A stretch of DNA of 64,000 nucleotides, taken from NCBI GenBank assembly GCA_003220535.1, contig QHSU01000080.1, positions 1 through 64,000 on the forward strand, written 5' to 3'. The notes under the pieces are model-generated. The model did not search any database. It was not told the origin of the DNA and saw only the letters and a list, made by a program, of their open reading frames with translations. Positions within the stretch are counted from its first letter, which is position 1, and the number at the start of each line of letters is the position of its first letter. This DNA comes from Candidatus Rokuibacteriota bacterium (GTDB taxonomy: Bacteria > Methylomirabilota > Methylomirabilia > Rokubacteriales > CSP1-6). A program made the position numbers and the translations under genes. Below are positions 42,232 to 50,728 of this stretch, in pieces.

Positions 42232-43218
42232 TCACTCCGCCGCCGGCGGGCTCATCGCCCGCGCGTACTCCGCGGGTCGGACGCGCAAGAGCTCGCGACA
42301 GCGGCACGTGGTCGGCTCGCTCACCGCGGCGAGAAACGCGAGCTCGAGGGTGGCGGCCACGGCCGGCAGCGTCTCCAGGTAGAGTCGATTCAGCGAGATC
42401 GTCGGGTCTTCGGGCTCGAGGCCCGTCCCCCAGTTGGCGACGACGTGGTAATAGGCCAGGTGTATGCCGCACACGCGAGCGAGCACCGGGCTGACGCAGT
42501 CACCCGTGATGATCGGCATACCCGTCTGACGGCCCGAACTCTCGAGCATCCGGCACGTGGCGAGCGACTCGAACCCGTTTCCGGCCAGCCATCGGTTGAG
42601 CACCACGCCCGCTTCGGGTCCGTGAACGCGCCGGAATCGGAAGTCGGGAAGCTGCGCGGCGCGTGATCGCAGGGCATCGGCCAGGGGCGGGCAGAAGGGA
42701 TCGTCCATGATGGCGACTCGATGCGCGAGGCAGAACTCGAGCTCGGTGCCGGGCAGGCCCGTGGGCATCGTGTCGCGCGTCAGATAGCTCTTCGGGAGCA
42801 CCAGATCGCCGGGACGGACGCCGCTCTCGTCGCCCGCCGCGCGGCGCCAGTCGCAGCTTCCGCTGGTGCCGCCGACGAGCAGAACGCGCACGCCGGCTTT
42901 CCACAGGATCCAGAACGCCTTCCACTCGCTGGCGCGGAGCAGGGGATCCTCGTTGTCGACCTGACCGTAGGTCGGAATGCGCAGGAACTCGCGCCCGCTC
43001 GGACCCCGATAGTGCTCCACCTGTGGGCCGAGCCCGTACGGCGTGCGCGGCCGGTGGACGCCGAGCCGTTCGTGGCCCCGCGTCGCCGCGAACTCGTGGA
43101 ACCGGTCGCCGAGGCCCCACGTCGGACTTCCGCCGAGCGTCGCGAAGGCGGCGCGGGGGCCTCCATATTCCACGCTCGGGTCGAGACCGCAGAGGCATCC
43201 GGGCCGTCCGGCGCTCAC
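42232..43218 (-). CDS. Nucleoside phosphorylase (PNP/MTAP-like) family protein
   Basis: About 328 residues resembling the methylthioadenosine/purine nucleoside phosphorylase group. FLRIPTYGQVDNEDPL lies where MTAP has its phosphate-binding region. VRVLLVGGTSGSCDWRRAAG and VRPGDLVLPKSYLTRD match the G-A-V-G-S-L and P-G-D-F-V-x-P motifs. A Thr/Cys/Met-rich block (SLATCRMLESSGRQTGMP) precedes GIHLAYYHVVANW. The phosphate-site residues diverge from classical enzymes, so activity is uncertain. The GTG start is tentative: there is no clear ribosome binding site, and the open frame continues into the divergent transporter gene. It shares a short divergent region with that transporter operon. Confidence 0.6.
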   Translation of the reverse strand: MSAGRPGCLCGLDPSVEYGGPRAAFATLGGSPTWGLGDRFHEFAATRGHERLGVHRPRTPYGLGPQVEHYRGPSGREFLRIPTYGQVDNEDPLLRASEWKAFWILWKAGVRVLLVGGTSGSCDWRRAAGDESGVRPGDLVLPKSYLTRDTMPTGLPGTELEFCLAHRVAIMDDPFCPPLADALRSRAAQLPDFRFRRVHGPEAGVVLNRWLAGNGFESLATCRMLESSGRQTGMPIITGDCVSPVLARVCGIHLAYYHVVANWGTGLEPEDPTISLNRLYLETLPAVAATLELAFLAAVSEPTTCRCRELLRVRPAEYARAMSPPAAE

Positions 43219-43336
43219 CGGGGCAGCGTAGGTGACGCTGGGGCGGAGGTCAAAGGGAACCTCCCGCGCTTGGATTCTCTTCGGAAACCGGCTAAGGTGC
43301 TGGGCGGTTCGATCGGAGTCTCGAGGAGGAGCGTGC

Positions 43337-44389
43337 ATGAGCAGGAGACCGACGAGCGAGGGTCTGACACGCCGCCACATGCTCGGTCGATCGGCAGCGG
43401 TGCTCGCCGGGCTGGCGACGGGCGGCGGCGTTCTCTCGGTTCCGCGTCGCGCGCGGGGAGCCACGACGGACGTGACGTTCCAGCTGGGCTGGATCATGAG
43501 CAACGGGCAGATCGGCGAGGTGGTGGCGCGAAGCCTCGGATACTTCGAGGCGGAGCAGATCAATCTGAAGATCACGCCGGGCGGCCCGAACGTCGACGGC
43601 GTCGCGATCGTGGCCTCGGGCTCCGCCCAGGCGGGGAATCTCTCGTCGAGCCCATCGCTGATGCTGGCGCGGGCCGGTGGGCTTCCCGTCAAGTGCTTCG
43701 CCGTCGGATACCAGGAGCACCCCTTCACCTACTTCTCGCTCCCCAAGAAGCCGATCCGCAGCCCGCACGACATGATCGGCAAGAAGATCGGCACCCAGGG
43801 CACCGCGCGCATCCTTCTGCGGGCGCTACTCGTCAAGCACAAGATCAAGGAGTCCGACGTGCAGGTCGTCGTGATGGGCAGCGACATGATGCCGCTCATG
43901 ACGGGCCAGGTCGACGCCGTCAGCGGCTGGCTCACGAACGTGAGCGCTCTTCGGCCGCTCGGCCCCGAGCGGATCGACCTCCGGCTCTGGGACGCGGGCA
44001 TTCAGCTCTACGCAAATCTCTACTACGCCACCGACGAGACGCTGCAGAAGCATCCCGACGTACTCGCCAGATTCACCCGCGCGGCCGCCAGGGGGTGGCA
44101 GTACACGCATCAGAATCCGGAGAAGGCCGTCGACCTCCTCGTGAAGGCATATCCGAACCTGGACCGCGACGCCGAGCTCGACGCGATCAAGCCGGTGCTC
44201 GGCTTCAGCTTCACCAAGACCACCGCGGCCAAGGGCTGGGGCACGATGGAGCCAGGCGTGTGGGAGCAGCAGCTGCGCGTCTACGACGAGCTCCAGCAGT
44301 TCAAGGGCCCGGCCCCGAAGGTGACCGACGTGATGACCGAATCGGTCTTGCAGACGACGGCGGCCGCCCGGCCCAAGATCGGCGCGTAG
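43337..44389 (+). CDS. ABC transporter substrate-binding protein, NitT/TauT type
   Basis: A 350-residue periplasmic receptor of the SsuA/ThiY-like class. The N-terminus has a twin-arginine-type motif (LTRRHMLGRSAAVLAG), suggesting Tat export. The mature domain starts at VTFQLGWIMSNGQIGEVVARSLGYFE, followed by GNLSSSPSLMLARAGGLPVKCF and YATDETLQKHPDVLARF, typical of NMT1/ThiY-like binding proteins for sulfonates, nitrate or pyrimidine-like compounds. GAGGAGGA precedes the ATG. With the following ATPase and permease it forms a complete importer. Given the nucleoside genes downstream, a nucleobase-like ligand is possible (inference). Confidence 0.9.
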   Translation: MSRRPTSEGLTRRHMLGRSAAVLAGLATGGGVLSVPRRARGATTDVTFQLGWIMSNGQIGEVVARSLGYFEAEQINLKITPGGPNVDGVAIVASGSAQAGNLSSSPSLMLARAGGLPVKCFAVGYQEHPFTYFSLPKKPIRSPHDMIGKKIGTQGTARILLRALLVKHKIKESDVQVVVMGSDMMPLMTGQVDAVSGWLTNVSALRPLGPERIDLRLWDAGIQLYANLYYATDETLQKHPDVLARFTRAAARGWQYTHQNPEKAVDLLVKAYPNLDRDAELDAIKPVLGFSFTKTTAAKGWGTMEPGVWEQQLRVYDELQQFKGPAPKVTDVMTESVLQTTAAARPKIGA

Positions 44390-44415
44390 GGCGCGCGCCG
44401 AACCGGCCGGCCGTG

Positions 44416-45204
44416 ATGGCCGTGCGAGCCGCAGGCGTGAATCCGGCCGTCAGCCTCGAAGGCGCCACCGTCCGATTCACGAGCGAGCGCGGCACCGTCA
44501 CCGCGCTCGAGAACGTCGGCCTGCAGGTGCCACCGGGCGGCTTCGTCAGTCTCCTGGGCCCGTCGGGATGCGGAAAGTCGACACTGCTCCGACTCGTGGC
44601 GGATCTCGTTCCCCCGACGCAGGGCACGGTGTCGGTGCTGGGCGGGCCGCCCGCGACGGCCCGGGTCAACCGCGAGCTCGGCTTCGTGTTCCAGGATCCG
44701 ACGCTGCTTCCGTGGCGCTCTGCGGTCGACAACGTGCGGCTGCCCCTCGAAGTCGGCCCGAAGAAGCGCGACCGGTCGGGGCAGCGGACGCCGGAAGAGC
44801 TCCTGCGGCTCGTCGGTCTCGCCGGGCGCGAGCACGCCCTGCCGCACGAGCTCTCGGGCGGGATGCGACAGCGCGTGGCCATCGCCCGCGCCCTCGTGTC
44901 CGAGCCGCGAATTCTCCTGATGGACGAGCCGTTCGGCGCCCTGGACGAGATTACCCGCGACACCTTGAACGAGGAGCTGCTGCGGATCTGGCAAGAGACC
45001 GGGACGACCATCCTCTTCGTCACGCACAGCATCCCCGAGGCGGTCTTCCTGTCGCAGCGCGTGCTCGTCCTGGCGACCAACCCCGGCCGCGTTCGAGAGC
45101 TGATCGACTGCGAGCTGCCCTACCCTCGGCCACTCAGCGTTCGCGAGACGCCGGACTTCATCCGGATCGCCTCGCGTCTGCGAGCCCTCCTGCAGACCTG
45201 CTGA
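44416..45204 (+). CDS. ABC transporter ATP-binding protein, NitT/TauT type
   Basis: A 262-residue ATPase that energises import by the neighbouring permease. Walker A is GPSGCGKST (about 50-58), the Q-loop FVFQDPTLLPWR, the signature LSGGMRQRVAIARAL and Walker B ILLMDEPFGALDE, followed by the H-loop VTHSIPEA. This is the usual SsuB/TauB-like arrangement. The ATG at 44416 is the first in frame after the preceding gene; the upstream extension of the frame overlaps that gene antisensically in codon use and is rejected. A 109-base gap with a G/C hairpin separates it from the permease gene. Confidence 0.93.
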   Translation: MAVRAAGVNPAVSLEGATVRFTSERGTVTALENVGLQVPPGGFVSLLGPSGCGKSTLLRLVADLVPPTQGTVSVLGGPPATARVNRELGFVFQDPTLLPWRSAVDNVRLPLEVGPKKRDRSGQRTPEELLRLVGLAGREHALPHELSGGMRQRVAIARALVSEPRILLMDEPFGALDEITRDTLNEELLRIWQETGTTILFVTHSIPEAVFLSQRVLVLATNPGRVRELIDCELPYPRPLSVRETPDFIRIASRLRALLQTC

Positions 45205-45276
45205 TGAACGGGCCGTTCGTGGAGAACAAACGAACTGACGTCGCCACCGTGACGATGATTGATGCGGTGGGGGGGT

Positions 45277-45307
45277 ATGGGGGAGGAGCGGCGCCGCTCC
45301 CCCCCAT
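45277..45307. repeat. G-rich/C-rich hairpin inside the transporter operon (element B)
   Basis: Left arm 45277-45290 and right arm 45295-45307 form a 13-base-pair stem with one bulged A and a GCGC loop (core GAGCG / CGCTC with flanking G and C runs), preceded by GGTGGGGGGG and followed by TTTCCAAAT. It ends seven bases before the permease ATG, where no Shine-Dalgarno is left. It closely resembles element A at 30.95 kb. Confidence 0.65.
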
Positions 45308-45313
45308 TTCCAA

Positions 45314-46132
45314 ATGAGCCGCGTCGAGCCAGCCGTGTCGCTCCGAGAGCCCGCGCCGAGGACATCCGGATCGCCGCGAGCCCGGTACGAGACGCTCCTG
45401 CCGTTCGGGGCGGCTGCCGCGCTCCTGGCCGCGTGGCAGCTTCTGGCCTGGGCGTTCTCGCTCCCCGTCTACATCGCGCCGACCCCGGCGCAAGTCGCGC
45501 GCACGCTGGTGGCCGAGCTGCCGACGCTCATGCGGAACTTCGCGCCGACCGCGGTCGAAAGCTTCGTCGGCTTCCTCATCGGCAACACGGTCGCGATCCT
45601 CGTCGCCGTCACGTTCGTGCATTCCAAGCGTCTGGAGGCCGCGCTGTATCCGATCGCGGTGTTCATCAACACGATCCCGATCCTCGCCAAGGCGCCGATC
45701 CTCGTCCTCATCTTCGGCCTGGGCATGACCTCCAAGGTCGTGATCGCCGCGTTCATCTGCTTCTTTCCGACCCTGGCCAACATGGTCCGCGGTCTCACGT
45801 CGGTGAACCCGCAGTCGCTTGAGCTGATGCGCGTGCTGTCGGCGAGCCGGGCCGAAGTGTTCTGGAAGCTTCGCGTGCCGAGCTCGCTGCCGTTCCTCTT
45901 CTCGGCGCTGAAGATCGCGTCGACCACGTCGGTGCTTGGGGCGATCGTCGGCGAGTGGATCGGCGCCGATCTCGGTCTGGGCGCCTTGATCATCGAGGCG
46001 ACCCACAACTTCCGGTCGCCGCTCCTGTACGCGACGGTGTTCGTCGCCTCCGGGTGGGCGGTGGTCTTCTTCGCGGTGGTCAGCTTCGCCGAGCGCCGGA
46101 TCGTGACATGGAAGCCGGGCGAGGCGTCGTGA
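45314..46132 (+). CDS. ABC transporter permease, NitT/TauT type
   Basis: A 272-residue inner-membrane permease with about six transmembrane helices, beginning at LLPFGAAAALLAAWQLLAW (about 27-46). The cytoplasmic EAA-like coupling loop is at about residues 165-185 (SLELMRVLSASRAEVFWKLRVP). It belongs to the SsuC/TauC/ThiX class and pairs with the preceding ATPase and binding protein. The ATG has no visible ribosome binding site because the preceding hairpin occupies that position. Its stop overlaps the ATG of the FAD-dependent oxidoreductase gene (TGATG). Confidence 0.92.
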   Translation: MSRVEPAVSLREPAPRTSGSPRARYETLLPFGAAAALLAAWQLLAWAFSLPVYIAPTPAQVARTLVAELPTLMRNFAPTAVESFVGFLIGNTVAILVAVTFVHSKRLEAALYPIAVFINTIPILAKAPILVLIFGLGMTSKVVIAAFICFFPTLANMVRGLTSVNPQSLELMRVLSASRAEVFWKLRVPSSLPFLFSALKIASTTSVLGAIVGEWIGADLGLGALIIEATHNFRSPLLYATVFVASGWAVVFFAVVSFAERRIVTWKPGEAS

Positions 46133-47484
46133 TGGTCGAGCCGGCGGCGCTCGCCGAGGTCGCGCGCACGACGCCGGTCGCGGACCGGAGCGACGTCCTG
46201 GTCGTGGGTGGGGGCCCGGCCGGCGTGAGCGCCGCCGTGGCCGCGGCGCGAAGTGGCGCCGAGGTGACGTTGGTCGAGCGGTATCCGTATCTCGGCGGCC
46301 TCGCGTCCGGCGGGATGGTGCTCGTGCTCGACGACATGGTGAACGGCGAGGAGATCACGACGACCGGGCTCGTCGGGGAGCTCATCGAACGGCTGGAGAA
46401 GCTGGGCCTCGCCGTCTCGCCGCCGCCCGAGGATCGCCGGGTCGGCTGGGACGTGTGGCGCACCTGGGCCCGCTGGGGATGCAACGACTTTCGCGCGCGT
46501 GGCAGGCCGCAACCCATCGTCTACGCCGTCGCGTTCGATCCGGACGGGTGGAAGCGGGTCTCCGGGGACGTGATCGTCGAGAGCCGCGTGAAGCTCCGCC
46601 TGCACAGCTGGTTTGCCGAGCCTATCGTCGAGGACGGCCGCATGCGGGGCGCGATCGTCGAGACCAAGTCGGGGCGCCAGGCCCTCCTGTCCGACATCGT
46701 CGTCGACGCCACCGGCGACCTCGACGTCGCTTCGCGGGCCGGCGCTCCACACGTCACCGGAGCCTACATGGTCACGACGGTGTTCCGTCTCGGCAACGTC
46801 GACACCGAGGCGGCGCTCCGATTCGAGCACGAGCAGCCGGCGGCCTTCGCCGCGCTGGACCGTGAGGCCAAGCATCTGCTGGGCGGGGCCTGGGACATGT
46901 GGTGGCTCAAGACGCCGCTGTCCGGCGTCGTCTGGTGCAATTGTCCGCACATGACCGGCTACGACGCCGTCCGGGTCGAGGACATGACCGCCGCCGAGCT
47001 CGAGGGACGTCGCCGGATCGCGGCGTTGGTGGCCTTCGCCCGCGCCGAGCTTCCCGGCTTCGCGCGCTGCTACCTTCTCGACGTGGCCCCGCAGCTCGGC
47101 GTCCGCCAGACGCGGCTCTTGCAGGGAGAATACGTCGTCACCAGGCAGGACGTGCTCGAGCGGCGTCACTTCCCCGACACGGTGTGTCGGGGGCGCGACT
47201 ACTACACCCCGTACCGCGCGCTGCTCCCCCGGCGCATCGACCAGCTGCTCGTGGCCGGACGGCACTACTCGGCGGATCCGCAGGCGCAGAAGGTCTCGCG
47301 CGAGATCCCGCCGTGCATGGTGCAGGGGCAGGCCGCCGGCATCGCGGCGGCGCTGGCGCTCTCGGCCGGCATTCGCGTGCGCGACGTCGACCCGGCGGCG
47401 ATCCAGCGGGCGATGCGCGCGCAGGGCGCGGATCCGGGTGACGTTCCCTCGGCCAACGCGGTGTCCGCGTCCGCCGTCCCGTAG
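46132..47484 (+). CDS. FAD-dependent oxidoreductase (FAD_oxidored type)
   Basis: A 450-residue flavoprotein. An N-terminal dinucleotide-binding motif VLVVGGGPAGVSAAVAAARSG with LVERYPYLGG marks FAD binding. VVDATGDLDVASRAGAP is the second FAD motif, and the C-terminal LLVAGRHYSADPQAQKVSREIPPCMVQGQAAG completes the fold. This is the FAD-dependent-oxidoreductase class often found with transporters; substrates may be amines, polyols or unsaturated acids. A GTG codon immediately before the ATG is an alternative start. It lies in the same tight run as the ABC transporter and ComB-like genes. Confidence 0.88.
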   Translation: MVEPAALAEVARTTPVADRSDVLVVGGGPAGVSAAVAAARSGAEVTLVERYPYLGGLASGGMVLVLDDMVNGEEITTTGLVGELIERLEKLGLAVSPPPEDRRVGWDVWRTWARWGCNDFRARGRPQPIVYAVAFDPDGWKRVSGDVIVESRVKLRLHSWFAEPIVEDGRMRGAIVETKSGRQALLSDIVVDATGDLDVASRAGAPHVTGAYMVTTVFRLGNVDTEAALRFEHEQPAAFAALDREAKHLLGGAWDMWWLKTPLSGVVWCNCPHMTGYDAVRVEDMTAAELEGRRRIAALVAFARAELPGFARCYLLDVAPQLGVRQTRLLQGEYVVTRQDVLERRHFPDTVCRGRDYYTPYRALLPRRIDQLLVAGRHYSADPQAQKVSREIPPCMVQGQAAGIAAALALSAGIRVRDVDPAAIQRAMRAQGADPGDVPSANAVSASAVP

Positions 47485-47493
47485 CGCGCTTCC

Positions 47494-48270
47494 GTGAACT
47501 TCGAGGTCTGCTTCCTGCCTCGCGAGGCGACGCGTCAGCCTTCGCCGATCGCGGTGCTGATCGACGTCATCCGCGCCAGCACCACCATCGTGACGCTCCT
47601 GGACCGTGGCGCCCCCGAGATCGTGCTCGTCCCGGGCGGCGACGGCGCACGGCTCGCAGAGCTGCGCTCCCGGATCGTAGGGGCCTTCGTGTGCGCCGAG
47701 GAGCCGTCGGGGATCAAGGCGGCGACCGCGGAACTGAGCCCCTCGCCGGCCGCGCTCAGCGGGCTCGACCTCGAGGGCCGACGTGTGATCCTGGCCACCA
47801 CCAACGGCACCCTCGCCGCCGCGCTCTTGCGCGAGGCCGGCGTCGAGCACGTGCTCATCGGATGCATGCGCAACGCGGCGGCGGTGATGCGGTCGGCGGT
47901 CACGCTGGCCGGCCGGCTCGACCGCGGCGTCAGCCTCGTCTGCGCCGGGCGCGAGCAGTGTCGGATCTCGGCCCTCGACGACGCCTACTGCGCCGCGGCG
48001 CTCCTGCGGCACGGTGAGGCGTTCGCACAGGCCGCGGGGACGACGGCGACGCTGCTCGAGTCGGCGAAGATCGCCCGCCACGCCGCGATGGCTTTCGCCG
48101 GCGCCGGGGAGGCCTTCGACCAGTCGATGTCGGCCGCCGTCGTGCGCCGCATCGGATCGCCGGAGGACGTCGACTACTGCGCCCAGGAGGACGTCTCTCG
48201 GGTCGTGCCGAGCGTGGCCTTCGACACCAGAGATCCCGCGATCGTGATCCGTCGCGACACGCGTCTATAG
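47494..48270 (+). CDS. ComB-like 2-phosphosulfolactate phosphatase family protein
   Basis: A 258-residue protein of the ComB family, known for hydrolysing 2-phosphosulfolactate in coenzyme M biosynthesis. Diagnostic blocks are AVLIDVIRASTTIVTLLDRG (about 19-38), LATTNGTLAAALL (about 105-117), LIGCMRNAAAV and LVCAGREQC, with acidic residues for Mg2+ near the ends of the strands. No comA, comC, comD or comE gene is nearby, so another phosphorylated alpha-hydroxyacid is a likely substrate. The start is a GTG nine bases after the previous stop. It is followed 19 bases later by uridine phosphorylase. Confidence 0.82.
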   Translation: MNFEVCFLPREATRQPSPIAVLIDVIRASTTIVTLLDRGAPEIVLVPGGDGARLAELRSRIVGAFVCAEEPSGIKAATAELSPSPAALSGLDLEGRRVILATTNGTLAAALLREAGVEHVLIGCMRNAAAVMRSAVTLAGRLDRGVSLVCAGREQCRISALDDAYCAAALLRHGEAFAQAAGTTATLLESAKIARHAAMAFAGAGEAFDQSMSAAVVRRIGSPEDVDYCAQEDVSRVVPSVAFDTRDPAIVIRRDTRL

Positions 48271-48289
48271 CGGCGGACAGGAGGATGCG

Positions 48290-49123
48290 ATGACGGACTG
48301 GACCTCGGCAGCGACTCGCCCGGAGATGGCGGCCGGCCTGCAGTACCACATCCGGTGCAAGCGCGGCGACGTGGAACGCTACGTGCTGCTTCCGGGCGAC
48401 CCCGACCGCGTCGACCTCATCGCCGCCGAGTGGGACGAGGCGCGGCGCATCGCCAACTATCGCGAGCATCGAACCTTCTCGGGCCGCCTCGGAGGGGTCG
48501 CGCTCACGTGCTGCTCGACCGGTGCCGGCGGGGGCTCGACCTCCAGCGCGGTGGACGAGCTGGCGGTGCTCGGGGCGGACACGTTCATCCGCGTAGGAAC
48601 CACGGCGGCGCTCCAGCCCGAGATCGAGTGCGGCGACATCGTCATCTCGACCGGAGCGATGCGCCACGACGGAACCAGCCAGTACTACGTCGATCCGGCC
48701 TATCCGGCCGTCGCGCACTACGCGGTGACGGCGGCGCTCGTGGAAGCGGCCGAGCGGCTCGGGCTCCGGTACCACGTCGGTGTGAGCTGCTCGACCGCGT
48801 CGTTCTATTGCGGTCAGGGGCGGCCGGGGTTCAACGGGTACGAGCAAGCGTTCTTCCGCGACAAGGTCGACGACTTGCGCCGCGCCGGCGTGCTCAACTT
48901 CGAGATGGAGGCGGCCACCATCTTCACGATGGCCGGACTCTACAAGCTCCGCGCGGGCGCCGTCTGCACCGCGATCGCCAACCGCATCACGGACCGGTTC
49001 GTCTACGGCGGCATCGAGCACGCCGTGCGGACCGCGAACCTGGCGGTGCGGATCCTCGCCGAGTGGGACGGACGGATGGCGCACGCCGGCAAGCGCCACT
49101 GGTACCCGTCGCTGACGGCCTGA
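48290..49123 (+). CDS. udp: Uridine phosphorylase
   Basis: A 277-residue PNP/UDP-family enzyme that cleaves uridine with phosphate to uracil and ribose-1-phosphate. It aligns along most of its length with E. coli Udp: VLLPGDPDRVDLI (phosphate loop), CSTGAGGGSTSSAVDELAVLGADTF, RVGTTAALQPEIECGDIV, HVGVSCSTASFYCGQGRP with the uracil-binding Gln and Arg (Q-x-R) conserved, and VLNFEMEAATIFTMA. The surrounding genes (amidohydrolase of the deaminase type, ABC importer, divergent MTAP-like protein) fit nucleoside salvage or catabolism. AGGAGG precedes the ATG. Confidence 0.9.
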   Translation: MTDWTSAATRPEMAAGLQYHIRCKRGDVERYVLLPGDPDRVDLIAAEWDEARRIANYREHRTFSGRLGGVALTCCSTGAGGGSTSSAVDELAVLGADTFIRVGTTAALQPEIECGDIVISTGAMRHDGTSQYYVDPAYPAVAHYAVTAALVEAAERLGLRYHVGVSCSTASFYCGQGRPGFNGYEQAFFRDKVDDLRRAGVLNFEMEAATIFTMAGLYKLRAGAVCTAIANRITDRFVYGGIEHAVRTANLAVRILAEWDGRMAHAGKRHWYPSLTA

Positions 49124-49128
49124 GCGCC

Positions 49129-50565
49129 GTGGCGGCGAGCCTCTACATCGCCAACGCGCGGCTGGTCCGACTCGGCGTGGGCGATGCCCTGAGCCCGGGC
49201 GGTGTGCTCGTCGAGGGCGACTCGATCGCGGCGGTCGCTCTGACGCCTCGGGAGGAAGCGGAGACGCGGGCACGCGCCCGCGAGGTGGTCGACGCCGCGG
49301 GCATGGTGCTCATGCCCGGCCTCGTCAACGGGCACTACCACTCCTACAGCACGCTGCTGAAGGGGACCCAGAACAGCTTGCCGCTCGAGCCGTGGGCGCT
49401 CTACACTGCGGCCTACGGCCGGGCGCTGGGCGCTGAGGCGATTCGCCTGGCCGTCTTGCTCGGCGCCGCCGAGATGCTCCGCAACGGCATCACCGCGTGC
49501 CTCGACCACTTCCCCCACACGCGCCACGTCGAGGCCGCGCTCACCGCTCACGAGGCGAGCGGCATGCGAGTCGCGTTCGCGCCGTTCATGCACGACGTCT
49601 TCGATCACGAGTTCCTGGAGATCGCGCTGCCCCCGGCGATCCGTGCCGAGCTCGAGGCGGCGCCGCGCTCCGACGCCGCGGGGGCCGAGCGGATGTATCG
49701 CGATCTCGTGGGCCGGTGGCGCGGTCATCGGCGCGTCACGATCGTGCTGGGCCCCAACGCGTTCCAGCGCTGCTCGCGATCGCTGACCGACGTGTGGCGC
49801 CGCCTGGGTGACGAGCTCGGCCTCGCGGCTCACACGCATCTCGTGGAGACTGAGGCACAGGCGGAGCGTGGGCGGGCGCTGTGGCCCGGCGGAACCGTCG
49901 CCGAGATGGAGCGCCGTGGTCTCCTCACCGAGCGCCTCTCGCTCGCCCACGGCATCTGGCTCGCGCCCGACGAGGCGGAGCCCCTCGCGCGGCACGGCGT
50001 GACGGTGGTCCACAATCCCGCCAGTAATCTGATGCTCGGCAGCGGGCGCCTCGCGCTTGCGGCGATGCTGGAGCGTGGGGTGCCGCTCGCGCTGGGTACG
50101 GACTCGTCCAACTCGGGCGGCCCGCACGACCTCTTCGAGGTCATGCGCCTGGCCCTCATGCTCCCACGACTGGAGATGCGAGACCCGCGGGCGTGGCCCG
50201 GGCCGCGTCAGGTCCTCGCGATGGCGACGACGGGGAGCGCCCGCGCCCTGGGGCTCGGGGGCTTCCTGGGTCGGATCGAGCGCGGTCAGCGCGCCGACCT
50301 GGTGCTCATCGACACCGGGCGTGCGGCGCTGGCGGGCGCGCCGGTGACCGTGCCTCATCTGGTCCAGCACGGCGGCGCCGATGCCGTCGCCGCGGTCATG
50401 GTCGACGGAGCCTGGGTGCTCCGAGACCGTCGGATCCTGGCCTTCGACGAGCGCGCCGTGCTCGAGCGGGTCGCGGCCATCTCGACTGAGCTCTTCGCGG
50501 ACGCCCGACCAGGAATCCAGCTCGCCGAGGCCGCGGCGCCCTACTTCTTGAGGCAGGCATGGTGA
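49129..50565 (+). CDS. Deaminase-type amidohydrolase (TrzA/cytosine-deaminase-like)
   Basis: A 478-residue metal-dependent amidohydrolase. The N-terminal beta domain is followed by the metal motif LVNGHYHSYSTL (about 65-76), then LAAHTHLVETEAQ with the third His, VTVVHNPASNLMLGSG and LALGTDSSNSGG with the catalytic Asp. This is the layout of S-adenosylhomocysteine/guanine/cytosine/atrazine deaminases and chlorohydrolases. Placed five bases after udp, it is likely to deaminate a nucleobase or related heterocycle. The start is a GTG; a long open frame upstream lies inside the udp gene and is a shadow. Confidence 0.87.
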   Translation: MAASLYIANARLVRLGVGDALSPGGVLVEGDSIAAVALTPREEAETRARAREVVDAAGMVLMPGLVNGHYHSYSTLLKGTQNSLPLEPWALYTAAYGRALGAEAIRLAVLLGAAEMLRNGITACLDHFPHTRHVEAALTAHEASGMRVAFAPFMHDVFDHEFLEIALPPAIRAELEAAPRSDAAGAERMYRDLVGRWRGHRRVTIVLGPNAFQRCSRSLTDVWRRLGDELGLAAHTHLVETEAQAERGRALWPGGTVAEMERRGLLTERLSLAHGIWLAPDEAEPLARHGVTVVHNPASNLMLGSGRLALAAMLERGVPLALGTDSSNSGGPHDLFEVMRLALMLPRLEMRDPRAWPGPRQVLAMATTGSARALGLGGFLGRIERGQRADLVLIDTGRAALAGAPVTVPHLVQHGGADAVAAVMVDGAWVLRDRRILAFDERAVLERVAAISTELFADARPGIQLAEAAAPYFLRQAW

Positions 50566-50728
50566 CGCGCGGGCGCCGCCGGGGTCGATGCGTCGGCGCC
50601 CGGATGGTTGCTTGTCGCAGGGCCTCCTCGCGGGCCGAATGTCTGCGGTATGATTCCCGCGCTGTAGTGCGCGCCGCGGCGGGGCTGGGGCCCCGCCGGC
50701 CGAAGCGTGGCTACAAGCCGAGGTGGCT

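Noticed and set aside
45469-48081. An 870-codon minus-strand open frame across the permease, FAD oxidoreductase and ComB-like genes
   Set aside because: It spans three well-supported plus-strand genes, has no recognisable motif and no ribosome binding site.
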